Positions 46,910 through 56,267 of a stretch of DNA of 64,000 bases are shown piece by piece. The notes under the pieces were generated by a model. That model was not told the DNA's origin, searched no databases, and saw only the letters and a program-made list of their open reading frames with translations. How positions within the stretch are numbered: the stretch's first letter is position 1; each line of letters starts with the position of its first letter. The stretch lies in contig NZ_QBKH01000004.1 in NCBI RefSeq assembly GCF_003054045.1, positions 372,001-436,000 on the forward strand. The letters are read 5' to 3'. Both the position numbers and the translations under genes were made by a program. This DNA is from Sphingobacterium faecium. Lineage in GTDB: Bacteria > Bacteroidota > Bacteroidia > Sphingobacteriales > Sphingobacteriaceae.

Positions 46910-48139
46910 ATGATAAAAAATAAAAAATATTACCCTTGGATCGTTGTAGGCCTGCTATGGGTAGTCGCTCTATTAAACTATATGGATCGGCAAATCCTGT
47001 CAACCATGCGTCCCACTATGCAAGTTGATATCGTCGAATTACAATCTGCAACCGTATTTGGGCAATTAATGGCAATTTTCCTTTGGATATACGGCCTCAT
47101 GAGTCCTGTTTCAGGAATATTAGCTGACAGACTTAATCGAAAATGGCTTATCGTTGGCTCTCTATTCGTTTGGTCACTGGTCACTTCGTTGATGGGCTTT
47201 GCCACTACTTATCCCGAATTGATGATCTTACGCGGCATCATGGGTATTTCAGAAGCCATCTACATTCCAGCAGGCCTGTCTCTCATCTCGGATTTTCACA
47301 GTGATAAGTCCCGTTCATTAGCGATCGGTATCCATATGACCGGTTTATATACAGGTCAGGCATTGGGAGGATTTGGAGCCACCCTAGCAAGCTCATACTC
47401 TTGGCATAGTACATTCAAGCTCTTTGGTTTGATAGGCGTATTATATGCTCTTGTACTCATGTTCTTTCTCTCCGAAGCTCCAGTTAGGACAAAAAGTTCA
47501 GTTGAAAAAGAAAAACCGGTCAATAGTTTCAAAGCCATCGGTATGCTATTAAGCAATATCTCGTTTTGGGTTATATTATTCTATTTTGCCATACCAAGTT
47601 TACCCGGTTGGGCAACAAAAAACTGGTTACCAACATTATTCTCCGATAACCTCCATATTCCAATGTCCCAAGCAGGTCCACTATCCACTGTTACTATCGC
47701 TGTTTCATCCTTCTTGGGAGTTATTTTTGGCGGTCTATTATCCGATCGCTGGATTCAAAAAAATGTAAAAGGCCGCATTTATACCTCTGCAATAGGTCTA
47801 TTGCTGACCATACCAGCTATGTTCTTAATCGGTTATGGACAACATATATTTCATGTCGTTGGAGCTGGATTGATGTTCGGTTTTGGCTTTGGGATGTTTG
47901 ATGCCAATAATATGCCGATTCTCTGTCAATTTGTACCTAGTAAATTCCGAGCGACTGCATACGGCATCATGAATATGTTAGGTGTTATGGCTGGTGCATT
48001 CATCACAAAAGTGTTAGGAAGCTCTGCCGACGAAGGAAAATTAGGAAAAGACTTTGCCCTCCTAGCCATCATTGTTTTCATAGTCGTTATCATTCAACTG
48101 GTGGTATTAAAACCCAAATCAAATGCATCTTTGGATTAG
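46910..48139 (+). CDS. nanT: MFS transporter, predicted sialic acid importer
   Basis: Inner-membrane permease of 409 aa with about 12 helices. Major facilitator signs are LNYMDRQILS near 22, motif A as GILADRLNRKW near 67, and a second GGLLSDRWIQK after the central loop. Sequence type resembles the sugar-acid/anion symporter branch. Placed between nanM and the esterase gene, it is inferred to carry Neu5Ac into the cytoplasm. Its last 17 nt overlap the next gene. Confidence 0.88.
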   Translation: MIKNKKYYPWIVVGLLWVVALLNYMDRQILSTMRPTMQVDIVELQSATVFGQLMAIFLWIYGLMSPVSGILADRLNRKWLIVGSLFVWSLVTSLMGFATTYPELMILRGIMGISEAIYIPAGLSLISDFHSDKSRSLAIGIHMTGLYTGQALGGFGATLASSYSWHSTFKLFGLIGVLYALVLMFFLSEAPVRTKSSVEKEKPVNSFKAIGMLLSNISFWVILFYFAIPSLPGWATKNWLPTLFSDNLHIPMSQAGPLSTVTIAVSSFLGVIFGGLLSDRWIQKNVKGRIYTSAIGLLLTIPAMFLIGYGQHIFHVVGAGLMFGFGFGMFDANNMPILCQFVPSKFRATAYGIMNMLGVMAGAFITKVLGSSADEGKLGKDFALLAIIVFIVVIIQLVVLKPKSNASLD

Positions 48140-50195
48140 AAAAATAATGCTACTAACCACCATAGTCACATGGTGTACAGTCATGGTGTATCCGCAAAAG
48201 AAAGTTGCCTGCATCGGCGATTCTATTACCAAAGGATTAGGTATAAAAAATGGTAATAAAACCTATCCTGAGCGACTTCAAGAATTATTAGGTTCAAACT
48301 ATGATGTTCAAAATTTTGGTTTTAGCGGTGCCACTTTATTGCGTAAAGGGCATAAACCTTATGTTGAAACAACAGAATACAGGCAAGCACTTGCATTTCA
48401 ACCAGACATCGCTGTTATAGCACTCGGAATAAATGATACCGATCCGCGTAACTGGCCTAACTATGGCGATGAATTTGAACAAGATTACGGTTTACTAATC
48501 GGCGATTTGATAAAAACAAATCCACATATTGCCATATATATCTGTACACTCACTCCTATTTTTAGTGGGCATCCACGTTTCTTATCAGGAACACGAGACT
48601 GGTATCAAGAAATCAGTCTTCTGATCCCAAAAATTGCTAAAAATAATCAAGTAAAACTGATCGATATCAATGGTCAGTTGAAAAGCAGAATAGATTTGTT
48701 CGAAGATAATATACATCCAAATGCCGTAGGAGCCACCCTAATTGCCAAGCAAGTGCATCGAGCATTGACAGGTGTCAAGCAGCCACTTTCAGTCGATCTT
48801 AATTTTGGGGATCATATGGTATTACAGCGGAACCGTGAAAATCAAATTGCTGGAAAAGCTTCTTCGCACGAAAGGGTAACTCTCCATTTCAACCACAAAG
48901 TATACCAAGGAGAAGCAAATGAAAATGGCCATTGGTCAATTCGTTTACCATCCATGCCTGCTGGAGGTCCATATGAAATAGTAATACGATCGGAAGATGA
49001 AGAAGTGAAACTTAAAGACGTTCTTTTTGGTGACGTATACTTAGCTTCTGGACAATCAAACATGGCATTTGAATTGAAACATGCACTGGCATCAGATAGT
49101 CTAATTCAGATTAAAGCTCCGCATATAAGACTATTTAAAAGCGCCAATTTAGTACAAACAAATTCAACAACTTGGGATCTAACTACTTTGGAAAAGATTA
49201 ATAATTTAGACTTTTTCTCAGGCAAATGGAGCTTACCAACAAAAGGAAACAAAGCAGATTTTTCAGCCGTAGCCTATGCTTTTGCCATTGAAATCGCGAG
49301 TAAAACCAATATTCCAATTGGCATAGTCGAGTTAGATGTACCAGGATCCAATACGGAGTCTTGGATAGACAGAACAACACTCGAACAAGACAATCTATTG
49401 GCTACATACATACACAATTGGAGGAAATCAGATTTTATTCAAGACTTCTGCCGCACTCGATCCGATCAAAATCTGGCTCTTGCAACACAAAAATACCAAA
49501 GACACCCGTATGATCCGTCTTTCAACTTTGAAGCAGGAGTAGTCCATTGGTTAAAAACCCAATTCACCGCTATTCTATGGTATCAAGGAGAAAGCAATGC
49601 CCACAATATTGAGCTACATGAATTATTATTTAAAACCTTGGTTAGCTCATGGCGTCATCAACTCCAACAACAACTCCCTTTTTATTATGTCCAACTATCC
49701 AGTATCAATCTTCCCTCTTGGCCAAGATTTAGAGATAGTCAGCGCAAGTTGAACCAGCAGACTGAGGATACCTATATGGCTATTTCCTCTGATGTAGGTG
49801 ATCCTTTGGATGTGCATCCTAAAAACAAGGTGATCATCGGCAAGCGGTTAGCGAACTTGGCTCTAGCACATACTTATAAGTATCAGATTAATGCCGATTA
49901 TCCATCATTTAAGTACCATAAGAAAAAAGAAAAAACAATTGATGTCTATTTTAACAATACTAAAACACTCACAACGAGAAATAATCAACCTCTACAAGGA
50001 TTTATTTTAATCGATAAAAAAGGATTTACCCATCAACCTGCGCGCTTGTCGATTCAGAAAAATCGAGTTACGATCCATTTACCTGAGCATATTATCATTA
50101 CCGAAATTCGTTACGCATATTCACCTTACACCACTGCAAACTTGGAAAATGAATCAGGAGTACCTGCTTCTACCTTCAGTTTCAAAATTGACTAA
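48123..50195 (+). CDS. Sialate O-acetylesterase with an extra N-terminal SGNH esterase domain
   Basis: Exported 690-aa enzyme expected to strip O-acetyl groups from sialic acids so that sialidase and lyase can act. After a signal peptide, about 28-215 is an SGNH/GDSL hydrolase (CIGDSITKG with nucleophile Ser, GINDTDPRNW, and a late DNIHPNAVGA). From about 230, a beta-sandwich leads into a SASA-type esterase domain with LASGQSNMAFEL near 312 and WYQGESNAHN near 485. Two complete-looking esterase domains in one chain may act on different O-acetyl positions. It starts within the nanT gene. Confidence 0.9.
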   Translation: MHLWIRKIMLLTTIVTWCTVMVYPQKKVACIGDSITKGLGIKNGNKTYPERLQELLGSNYDVQNFGFSGATLLRKGHKPYVETTEYRQALAFQPDIAVIALGINDTDPRNWPNYGDEFEQDYGLLIGDLIKTNPHIAIYICTLTPIFSGHPRFLSGTRDWYQEISLLIPKIAKNNQVKLIDINGQLKSRIDLFEDNIHPNAVGATLIAKQVHRALTGVKQPLSVDLNFGDHMVLQRNRENQIAGKASSHERVTLHFNHKVYQGEANENGHWSIRLPSMPAGGPYEIVIRSEDEEVKLKDVLFGDVYLASGQSNMAFELKHALASDSLIQIKAPHIRLFKSANLVQTNSTTWDLTTLEKINNLDFFSGKWSLPTKGNKADFSAVAYAFAIEIASKTNIPIGIVELDVPGSNTESWIDRTTLEQDNLLATYIHNWRKSDFIQDFCRTRSDQNLALATQKYQRHPYDPSFNFEAGVVHWLKTQFTAILWYQGESNAHNIELHELLFKTLVSSWRHQLQQQLPFYYVQLSSINLPSWPRFRDSQRKLNQQTEDTYMAISSDVGDPLDVHPKNKVIIGKRLANLALAHTYKYQINADYPSFKYHKKKEKTIDVYFNNTKTLTTRNNQPLQGFILIDKKGFTHQPARLSIQKNRVTIHLPEHIIITEIRYAYSPYTTANLENESGVPASTFSFKID

Positions 50196-50198
50196 TCT

Positions 50199-51392
50199 AT
50201 GTATACTATAACACAACTCGAAGAACTCGAAAAATTTTATAAAACACAGCTTTTAGAAGATACTGTACCCTTTTGGTTTCCAAAATCATTCGACTATGAA
50301 GATGGAGGTTTCTTATTAATGCGTGATCAAGATGGAAGTTTAATTGATGACGATAAAGCGGTATGGATACAGGGTCGGGCAACTTGGTTATTAGCCACGC
50401 TATATAACACGATAGAACCTCGAGAAGAATGGTTAGAAGGAGCTAAACTAGGTTATGACTTTATCCGAAAGCATTGTTTTGATCATGATGGACAAATGTT
50501 TTTTCATGTCACCAAAGATGGTCAGCCCATCCGAAAAAGAAGATACTATTTTTCTGAAACTTTTGCTGTTATTGCATTTGCAGCCTATGCAAAAGCTTCG
50601 GGATCGCAAGAAGCGGCTGACCTGGCACGTTCCATTTTTGGAAAATGCATCCAATATGCTTCCGGAGAAATCAAATTAACCCCAAAATTTACAGACACTA
50701 GACCCGCAAAAGGCATTGGCACACCTATGATCATGATCAATACCGCGCAACAATTGCGCGAAACAATTGGTGATCCACGTTGTGATCAAGCCATTGCAAA
50801 TTGGATTGAAGAAATAGAATCGAATTTTGTGAAGCACGATTTAATAGTAGTCATGGAACAGGTGTCCCCTACTGGCGAAATCATTGATCATATTGATGGG
50901 AGAACATTAAATCCGGGACATGCCATAGAAGGCGCTTGGTTTATCTTACATGAAGCAAAATATCGTAACAACGATCCAACACTCATCCAATTGGGTTGTA
51001 AAATGCTTGACTATATGTGGGAAAGAGGCTGGGACAAAGAGTTTGGTGGTATCCTTTATTTTAGAGATCTATACGATAAACCTGTTCAGGAATATTGGCA
51101 AGACATGAAGTTTTGGTGGCCACAAAATGAAACAATCATCGCTACACTCCTTGCTTATCTGATGACAGGAAATCAAAAATATGCTGATATGCACAAAAAA
51201 ATCCATCAATATGCGTATGATAAATTTCATGATCAGCAACATGGCGAATGGTTTGGATACCTCCATAGAGATGGATCTATTGCGCAAACTGCAAAAGGAA
51301 ATTTATTTAAAGGTCCATTTCACCTACCACGTCAAGAATGGTATTGTTGGACTATTTTAAACCATTTTATAAAGGACAATAATGGACTGTAA
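50199..51392 (+). CDS. N-acylglucosamine 2-epimerase (ManNAc to GlcNAc)
   Basis: An (alpha/alpha)6-barrel epimerase of 397 aa, RenBP/AGE family. It has WIQGRATWLLATLYN near 56, RRYYFSETFAVIAFAAYA near 114, LNPGHAIEGAWFILHEAK near 232, KFWWPQNETIIATLLAY near 302, and GPFHLPRQEWYCW near 375. The two His in GHAIE and GPFH match the catalytic pair. Acting on the ManNAc made by NanA, it yields GlcNAc without a ManNAc kinase, as in Bacteroides fragilis. It overlaps the next gene by 11 nt. Confidence 0.93.
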   Translation: MYTITQLEELEKFYKTQLLEDTVPFWFPKSFDYEDGGFLLMRDQDGSLIDDDKAVWIQGRATWLLATLYNTIEPREEWLEGAKLGYDFIRKHCFDHDGQMFFHVTKDGQPIRKRRYYFSETFAVIAFAAYAKASGSQEAADLARSIFGKCIQYASGEIKLTPKFTDTRPAKGIGTPMIMINTAQQLRETIGDPRCDQAIANWIEEIESNFVKHDLIVVMEQVSPTGEIIDHIDGRTLNPGHAIEGAWFILHEAKYRNNDPTLIQLGCKMLDYMWERGWDKEFGGILYFRDLYDKPVQEYWQDMKFWWPQNETIIATLLAYLMTGNQKYADMHKKIHQYAYDKFHDQQHGEWFGYLHRDGSIAQTAKGNLFKGPFHLPRQEWYCWTILNHFIKDNNGL

Positions 51393-53343
51393 ACACTTAT
51401 TCATAAGTATCCTTATTACCATTACCAGTATTTGCTCGTATCCAAGATCCTATGCGCAAGAGAACCTCATCCCTCTGCCCATAAAAATGGAGTTAGGCAA
51501 GGGCAAGCTCAAGCTCCATAAGGGTATTATTGTACAAAATAATAATCCGTCCCTACAATCAGAATATCAACTTGCAACGAATATTCTTGCAGATTGGAAA
51601 ATAGAAGAAAAAGCATGGATTAAGAATCAATATCTTCCGATATTAAAACTTAAACTTTTATCCGATCACCCAACAACTACACATGACGAATCTTATCATT
51701 TAAAAATAGATGATAAAGGTATTTTTATAACGGCACATTCCAGAGCTGGTCTTTTCTATGGCCTTCAAACATTAAGACAGTTTTCGATTCAAAAGAAAAT
51801 GCTCTCCTTTTGTGACATTAATGATGCCCCCGCATTCTCCTGGCGATCTTTTTTGGTTGACGTCGGACGCAATTATCAACCACTTGAGTTGCTAAAAGAG
51901 CAAATCGATATCATGGCACGTTATAAATTGAATGTCTTACATTTTCATTTTACCGAAGATATTGCATGGCGTTTAGCTAGTAAAAAATATCCTGGCTTGA
52001 CCGATCCATCAAATATGACAAGAGGAACAGGAGCACATTATTCAGAACAGGATTTCAAAGAATTAATCGCTTATTGTAAAGCAAGGCATATCCTACTGTT
52101 ACCGGAGATTGATATGCCTGGACATAGTGAAGCCTTTAAACGATATTTTGGAGTAGGCATGCAGTCTGACTCTGGTCTATATTATATCAAAGAGTTGTTA
52201 AAAGAATTTTCACAAACTTATCAAGACCTCCCATATCTGCATATTGGTGGCGATGAGGTAAAAATAAGCAACCAAAATTTCATGCCCGAAATTACCAGAT
52301 ACGTCGAGGGCTTAGGTTATAAAACGATTGGTTGGGATCCAGGCAGTAATTTGATGTCTCAAACCATCAGACAATTATGGATGGGTGGACCTCAAGCCAT
52401 ACAAGAGGGAGGAGAGTTTGTATATATTGACTCTAAACACCTCTACATTAACCACATGGATCCATTGGAAACCGTAACAACTCTTTTTCACCGAAAACTG
52501 GGGGAGCAAGATAAATCAAACAAGAATCTAATTGGGGCAACCTTGTGTGCATGGCCAGATCGTGCAGTTGCCAAACCAGAGGACATGTTCTATCAAAATG
52601 CCGTTTACCCTTCCATATTAACATTTGCAGAGCGCATCTGGCGTGGTGGAGGACAATCGGGATGGATCTGTAACATCGTAGATGAAAACACAAATGCCTA
52701 TCAGGAGTTCAAAAATTTTGAAAATCGATTACTCCATCATAAGCATCAGTATTTTTCGAACAAGCCCTTTCCCTATGTGAAGCAAACTGGACTAAAATGG
52801 GATCTGATCGGACCTTTTCAAAACGGCGGCAATCTGACGCAATCTTTTGATATTGAGCAACAGCCCTGTACAAAGGGGTTAGCAGTAGCAAAAAAGATGG
52901 AAGGCGGAACCATCATACTCAGACACTGGTGGGCAGACGTTATAACAGGTGCTATTAAAAACCCGCAACAAAACACCACCTGGTATGCACGTACAAAGAT
53001 ATGGAGTAATAAAAACCAACATAAATTATTTTGGATCGGGTTCAACAATCTTTCCAGATCTTATGCCAGTAATACACCTAAACTCAACACTTGGGACAAT
53101 CTAGATAGTAAAGTTTGGGTTAATCATCAAGTCATCGCACCTCCATTATGGAATCATGCCGGAGCAAAAGGTCATTTAGAAATACCTCTGACTGATGAAG
53201 GATATACCTATAGAAAACCCATGAAAATTTTATTAAAAAAAGGATGGAATGAAGTATTAATCAAACTACCTGTACGTGATTTCAAAGGAGAAGATTGGCA
53301 AAATCCGATAAAATGGATGTTTACTTTTATTCCTATCAACTAA
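51382..53343 (+). CDS. GH20 beta-N-acetylhexosaminidase, divergent, with C-terminal jelly-roll-like region
   Basis: Exported 653-aa glycosidase. The signal peptide ends near RSYAQEN. A GH20b domain (about 25-150) precedes a GH20 barrel with FLVDVGRNYQP, VLHFHFTEDIAWRL near 190, LLPEIDMPGHSEAFKRYFG, and the catalytic Asp-Glu in LHIGGDEVK at 291-292. Later barrel motifs are unusual (QLWMGG, YINHMDP, ATLCAWPDRA). The last 200 residues form a region rich in beta strands (TWYARTKIWS, SKVWVNHQ, KGWNEVLIKLP) that looks like a galactose-binding-type domain. Inside the nan operon it probably trims GlcNAc or GalNAc from sialoglycans. Confidence 0.9.
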   Translation: MDCKHLFISILITITSICSYPRSYAQENLIPLPIKMELGKGKLKLHKGIIVQNNNPSLQSEYQLATNILADWKIEEKAWIKNQYLPILKLKLLSDHPTTTHDESYHLKIDDKGIFITAHSRAGLFYGLQTLRQFSIQKKMLSFCDINDAPAFSWRSFLVDVGRNYQPLELLKEQIDIMARYKLNVLHFHFTEDIAWRLASKKYPGLTDPSNMTRGTGAHYSEQDFKELIAYCKARHILLLPEIDMPGHSEAFKRYFGVGMQSDSGLYYIKELLKEFSQTYQDLPYLHIGGDEVKISNQNFMPEITRYVEGLGYKTIGWDPGSNLMSQTIRQLWMGGPQAIQEGGEFVYIDSKHLYINHMDPLETVTTLFHRKLGEQDKSNKNLIGATLCAWPDRAVAKPEDMFYQNAVYPSILTFAERIWRGGGQSGWICNIVDENTNAYQEFKNFENRLLHHKHQYFSNKPFPYVKQTGLKWDLIGPFQNGGNLTQSFDIEQQPCTKGLAVAKKMEGGTIILRHWWADVITGAIKNPQQNTTWYARTKIWSNKNQHKLFWIGFNNLSRSYASNTPKLNTWDNLDSKVWVNHQVIAPPLWNHAGAKGHLEIPLTDEGYTYRKPMKILLKKGWNEVLIKLPVRDFKGEDWQNPIKWMFTFIPIN

Positions 53344-53363
53344 AAAAATAAAACCAATATCAT

Positions 53364-54518
53364 ATGAAAACAACATTTTTAACCATTTGTGCAGTAGCAC
53401 TTTTTGCGATGGCACAAGCTCAAGAAGTGACCGTCTTTGAATCAGGAAAAGATGGTTATGCCAGCTATCGAATACCTGCAGTCATTAAAAATAAAAACGG
53501 TGATCTATTAGCCTTTTCAGAAGGACGTGTAGATCATGCTGGAGATTATGGCAACGTGGACATAGTCTATAAAATCAGTAAAGACAATGGAAAAACTTGG
53601 GGAACTATTCAGGTCGCTGCAGATTACGACCAGTTGCAAGCAGGCAATGCTGCCCCTGTAGTCGACTTATTGGATCCTCAATATCCCAATGGTCGCATCT
53701 TTCTTTTTTACAACACAGGGAATGGTCATGAGCATGACGTAAGAAATGGAAAAGGATTACGCGAATGTTGGTATGTCACATCAACTGATGGAGGAAAAAC
53801 ATGGTCAGCACCTACAAATATCACAACAGCAATACACCGCCCCAATCAACCATTATTAAATCCTAACTATACGTTTAAGGAAGATTGGAGAGCATATGCA
53901 AATACTCCCGGTCATGCTTTACAGTTTGATTCAGGAAAATACAAAGGCCGTATTTATATCCCAGCAAACCATTCTGAAGGAAATCCAAAACCTGCAGGAA
54001 AAGATTATTATGCACATAGTTACTATTCTGATGATAATGGTAAAACTTTCAAGATCGGCAATACTATAACTTTTGAAGGAGGAAATGAGACTATGGCGGC
54101 TCAAATATCGAAAACAGGACTTTACATGAATACTAGAAACCAGCAAGGAAATGTAAGGAACCGCATCATTTCCTATTCCAATGATGGCGGAGTAACATGG
54201 GATACAACATTCTATGATAAAAATCTACCTGATCCCGTTAATCAAGGAGCAACCTTATCTTGGAAAAAAGGGAAAAATTATATACTAGCAGTATGTAATG
54301 CTGCTTCAGAAAAAGATCGTGACAATCTGACATTGCGCATCAGCAAGGATCAAGGCAAAACTTGGCATTTCAATCAAGTTGTAGCAAAATCACCAGCAGG
54401 TTATAAAGGATCTTATTCTGCATATTCGGATATTGTCTTGGTCAAGAAAAATAGAATAGGAGTACTGTACGAGAAGGACAATTATAAAACGATTGTTTTT
54501 ACCGTAGTGCCTATCTAA
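53364..54518 (+). CDS. nanH: Exo-alpha-sialidase (GH33)
   Basis: Secreted sialidase of 384 aa that frees terminal sialic acid. The signal peptide ends at AMAQAQE. The six-bladed propeller shows YRIP at 35-38 (first Arg of the triad) and five Asp boxes: SKDNGKTWG, STDGGKTWS, SDDNGKTFK, SNDGGVTWD and SKDQGKTWH. A Tyr-rich stretch GSYSAYSDI near the end is in the place of the nucleophilic Tyr. No lectin or CBM domain is attached. It is the last gene of the nan operon, followed by a terminator. Confidence 0.95.
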   Translation: MKTTFLTICAVALFAMAQAQEVTVFESGKDGYASYRIPAVIKNKNGDLLAFSEGRVDHAGDYGNVDIVYKISKDNGKTWGTIQVAADYDQLQAGNAAPVVDLLDPQYPNGRIFLFYNTGNGHEHDVRNGKGLRECWYVTSTDGGKTWSAPTNITTAIHRPNQPLLNPNYTFKEDWRAYANTPGHALQFDSGKYKGRIYIPANHSEGNPKPAGKDYYAHSYYSDDNGKTFKIGNTITFEGGNETMAAQISKTGLYMNTRNQQGNVRNRIISYSNDGGVTWDTTFYDKNLPDPVNQGATLSWKKGKNYILAVCNAASEKDRDNLTLRISKDQGKTWHFNQVVAKSPAGYKGSYSAYSDIVLVKKNRIGVLYEKDNYKTIVFTVVPI

Positions 54519-54541
54519 TAGAAAATACACGATATCACTAG

Positions 54542-54576
54542 AAAGGGTTTGCATCTTCACGATACAAACCCTTTTT
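54542..54576 (+). terminator. Terminator of the nan operon
   Basis: AAAGGGTTTG (54542-54551) paired with CAAACCCTTT (54565-54574), then a T run. Confidence 0.8.
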
Positions 54577-54597
54577 AATAATATTAAATGAAAAACA

Positions 54598-55317
54598 TTA
54601 AAACATAGGAACCTCAATCAACAACACTTGAGCATCAGTTGTAGATTGCACATCTATATGATCTATTTCCCATATACCGATCGCATCTCTACGGTCTAAA
54701 ACCTCCCCTGCGACTTGAACACTGCCTTCCAGTACAAAGATATAGACGCCATTCGATTCTCCATGTAAAGCATAATTCGTACTTATTCCAGCATCTAGAT
54801 CTGCTAAATTAAAATAAGCATCTTGATGAATCAATACCGCTTGACTATCTGCTATGTTTGGAGATACAATCGTTGCAAATTTATTTTTACGATCCACATC
54901 TGTATACGATTTCTGATCGTAGCTTGGTGTCAATTGTCTTTCACTAGGGATCACCCAAATTTGAAGAAACTTAACCGGATTCTCTTTGCTCCCATTAAAT
55001 TCGGAGTGTGTGACTCCAGTACCTGCCGACATGATTTGTACATCTCCCGTTTGGATATCGCGACTGGTTCCCATACTATCTTGATGCGATAAAACACCTT
55101 CCAATGGAATACTTACGATTTCCATATTGTCATGAGGATGACGGCCAAAACCATTTCCTGCTTCTACAAAATCATCATTCAAAACACGTAATGCCCCAAA
55201 ATTAACTTTATCTTGATCAAAATAGTTTCCAAAACTAAACGAGTGGGCACTTTTCAACCATCCAAAGTCAACATGGCCCCGATTTTTTGATTTATGTATT
55301 ATCTTTTGCATTTTCAT
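54598..55317 (-). CDS. Pirin family protein
   Basis: A 239-aa bicupin of the pirin family. The metal-binding pattern is GFGRHPHDNMEIVS near 57-70 with HSEFN near 105. The C-terminal cupin is recognisable as YNLADLDAGIS and YIFVLEGSVQVAGE. Some pirins have quercetin dioxygenase activity, but the family's usual role is unclear. It is convergent with nanH and stands alone. Confidence 0.9.
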   Translation of the reverse strand: MKMQKIIHKSKNRGHVDFGWLKSAHSFSFGNYFDQDKVNFGALRVLNDDFVEAGNGFGRHPHDNMEIVSIPLEGVLSHQDSMGTSRDIQTGDVQIMSAGTGVTHSEFNGSKENPVKFLQIWVIPSERQLTPSYDQKSYTDVDRKNKFATIVSPNIADSQAVLIHQDAYFNLADLDAGISTNYALHGESNGVYIFVLEGSVQVAGEVLDRRDAIGIWEIDHIDVQSTTDAQVLLIEVPMF

Positions 55318-55526
55318 ATATTTATATGTTCAAACACTCAAATAACATACCAAGCTATAAATCAGGAAATAAAGGACTATTTAACATGACATATTGACAA
55401 AGTGAGCAACATCAGCAATACTCATCTCTGCTTATTTTTTCATTACTAAAAAGCACGATCAGGAAGATCACATGCATAGTACAATTATGCGTGCCAAGTA
55501 CAACGCATCAAGTACAAATAATGATA

Positions 55527-56267
55527 TTATTTCAATTTATCTGGTGAAAAAGCGTAAATAAGTGCCCTAGCCAATATGCGATTAGGATCTATCAAATTCA
55601 TACCATTATGATCATTTTCTGGCAGTGCCAATGGCAATTCAGTACATCCCAAAACGATGATTTCAGCTCCCCCTTTTTTCAATTCATCCATGGCACTATG
55701 CAATTCCAAGCGAACCTTATTTGTAACAGGAGCAGATTGTGCTTTAATACCGTACTCTGTGTCGTATATAGCATCATGTATTCGCTCTTGCCATTCCTCA
55801 TTAGGCTCTACGACTTGGAAACCTTCCTTTACTAACATATTGCGGTACAGGCCCGAATTACGGGTGCCCGTAGTAGAAAGAATACCCACTCTTGCCTGTG
55901 GATAAAGAGCTTTCATAAAAGCAACCGTTTCTTTAACCAGATGCAGTACTTTAATCTTTTGATTCGTTCGGGACAGCTCCTGTTCAAAAACAGAATAAAT
56001 GGGTTCAGCATGTGCCGTATTACATGGAATACCTACAACAGTTACTCCTGCATGCTCTAATTGCCTTGTGATTTCGGCAATAGCTATAGCCGGATTTACC
56101 GTTGAATTTCCATTTAAATAAGCTGTGCGATCACCAATCAAATTAGGAAATGAATAGAGCATTACCGGTAAATGCTCCTGATCTGATACAGCAATAGTCT
56201 CTTCAATAATTTTTTTATAAATATCTAATCCACCTAAAGGACCAACACCTCCTATAATACCTATCAT
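55527..56267 (-). CDS. Aspartate/glutamate racemase family protein
   Basis: A 246-aa cofactor-independent amino-acid racemase. It opens MIGIIGGVGPLGGLDIYKKI. The two catalytic Cys are in VGIPCNTAHAEP near 82 and VLGCTELPLALP near 209, and VGILSTTGTRNSGLY lies near 130. The pattern matches YgeA-type broad-specificity racemases. Substrate not determined; single gene. Confidence 0.9.
   Translation of the reverse strand: MIGIIGGVGPLGGLDIYKKIIEETIAVSDQEHLPVMLYSFPNLIGDRTAYLNGNSTVNPAIAIAEITRQLEHAGVTVVGIPCNTAHAEPIYSVFEQELSRTNQKIKVLHLVKETVAFMKALYPQARVGILSTTGTRNSGLYRNMLVKEGFQVVEPNEEWQERIHDAIYDTEYGIKAQSAPVTNKVRLELHSAMDELKKGGAEIIVLGCTELPLALPENDHNGMNLIDPNRILARALIYAFSPDKLK

Noticed and set aside
55495..55517. 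Direct repeat CAAGTACAA twice upstream of the racemase stop region
   Set aside because: Only two 9-nt copies with no symmetry or gene start nearby; not enough to call a site.
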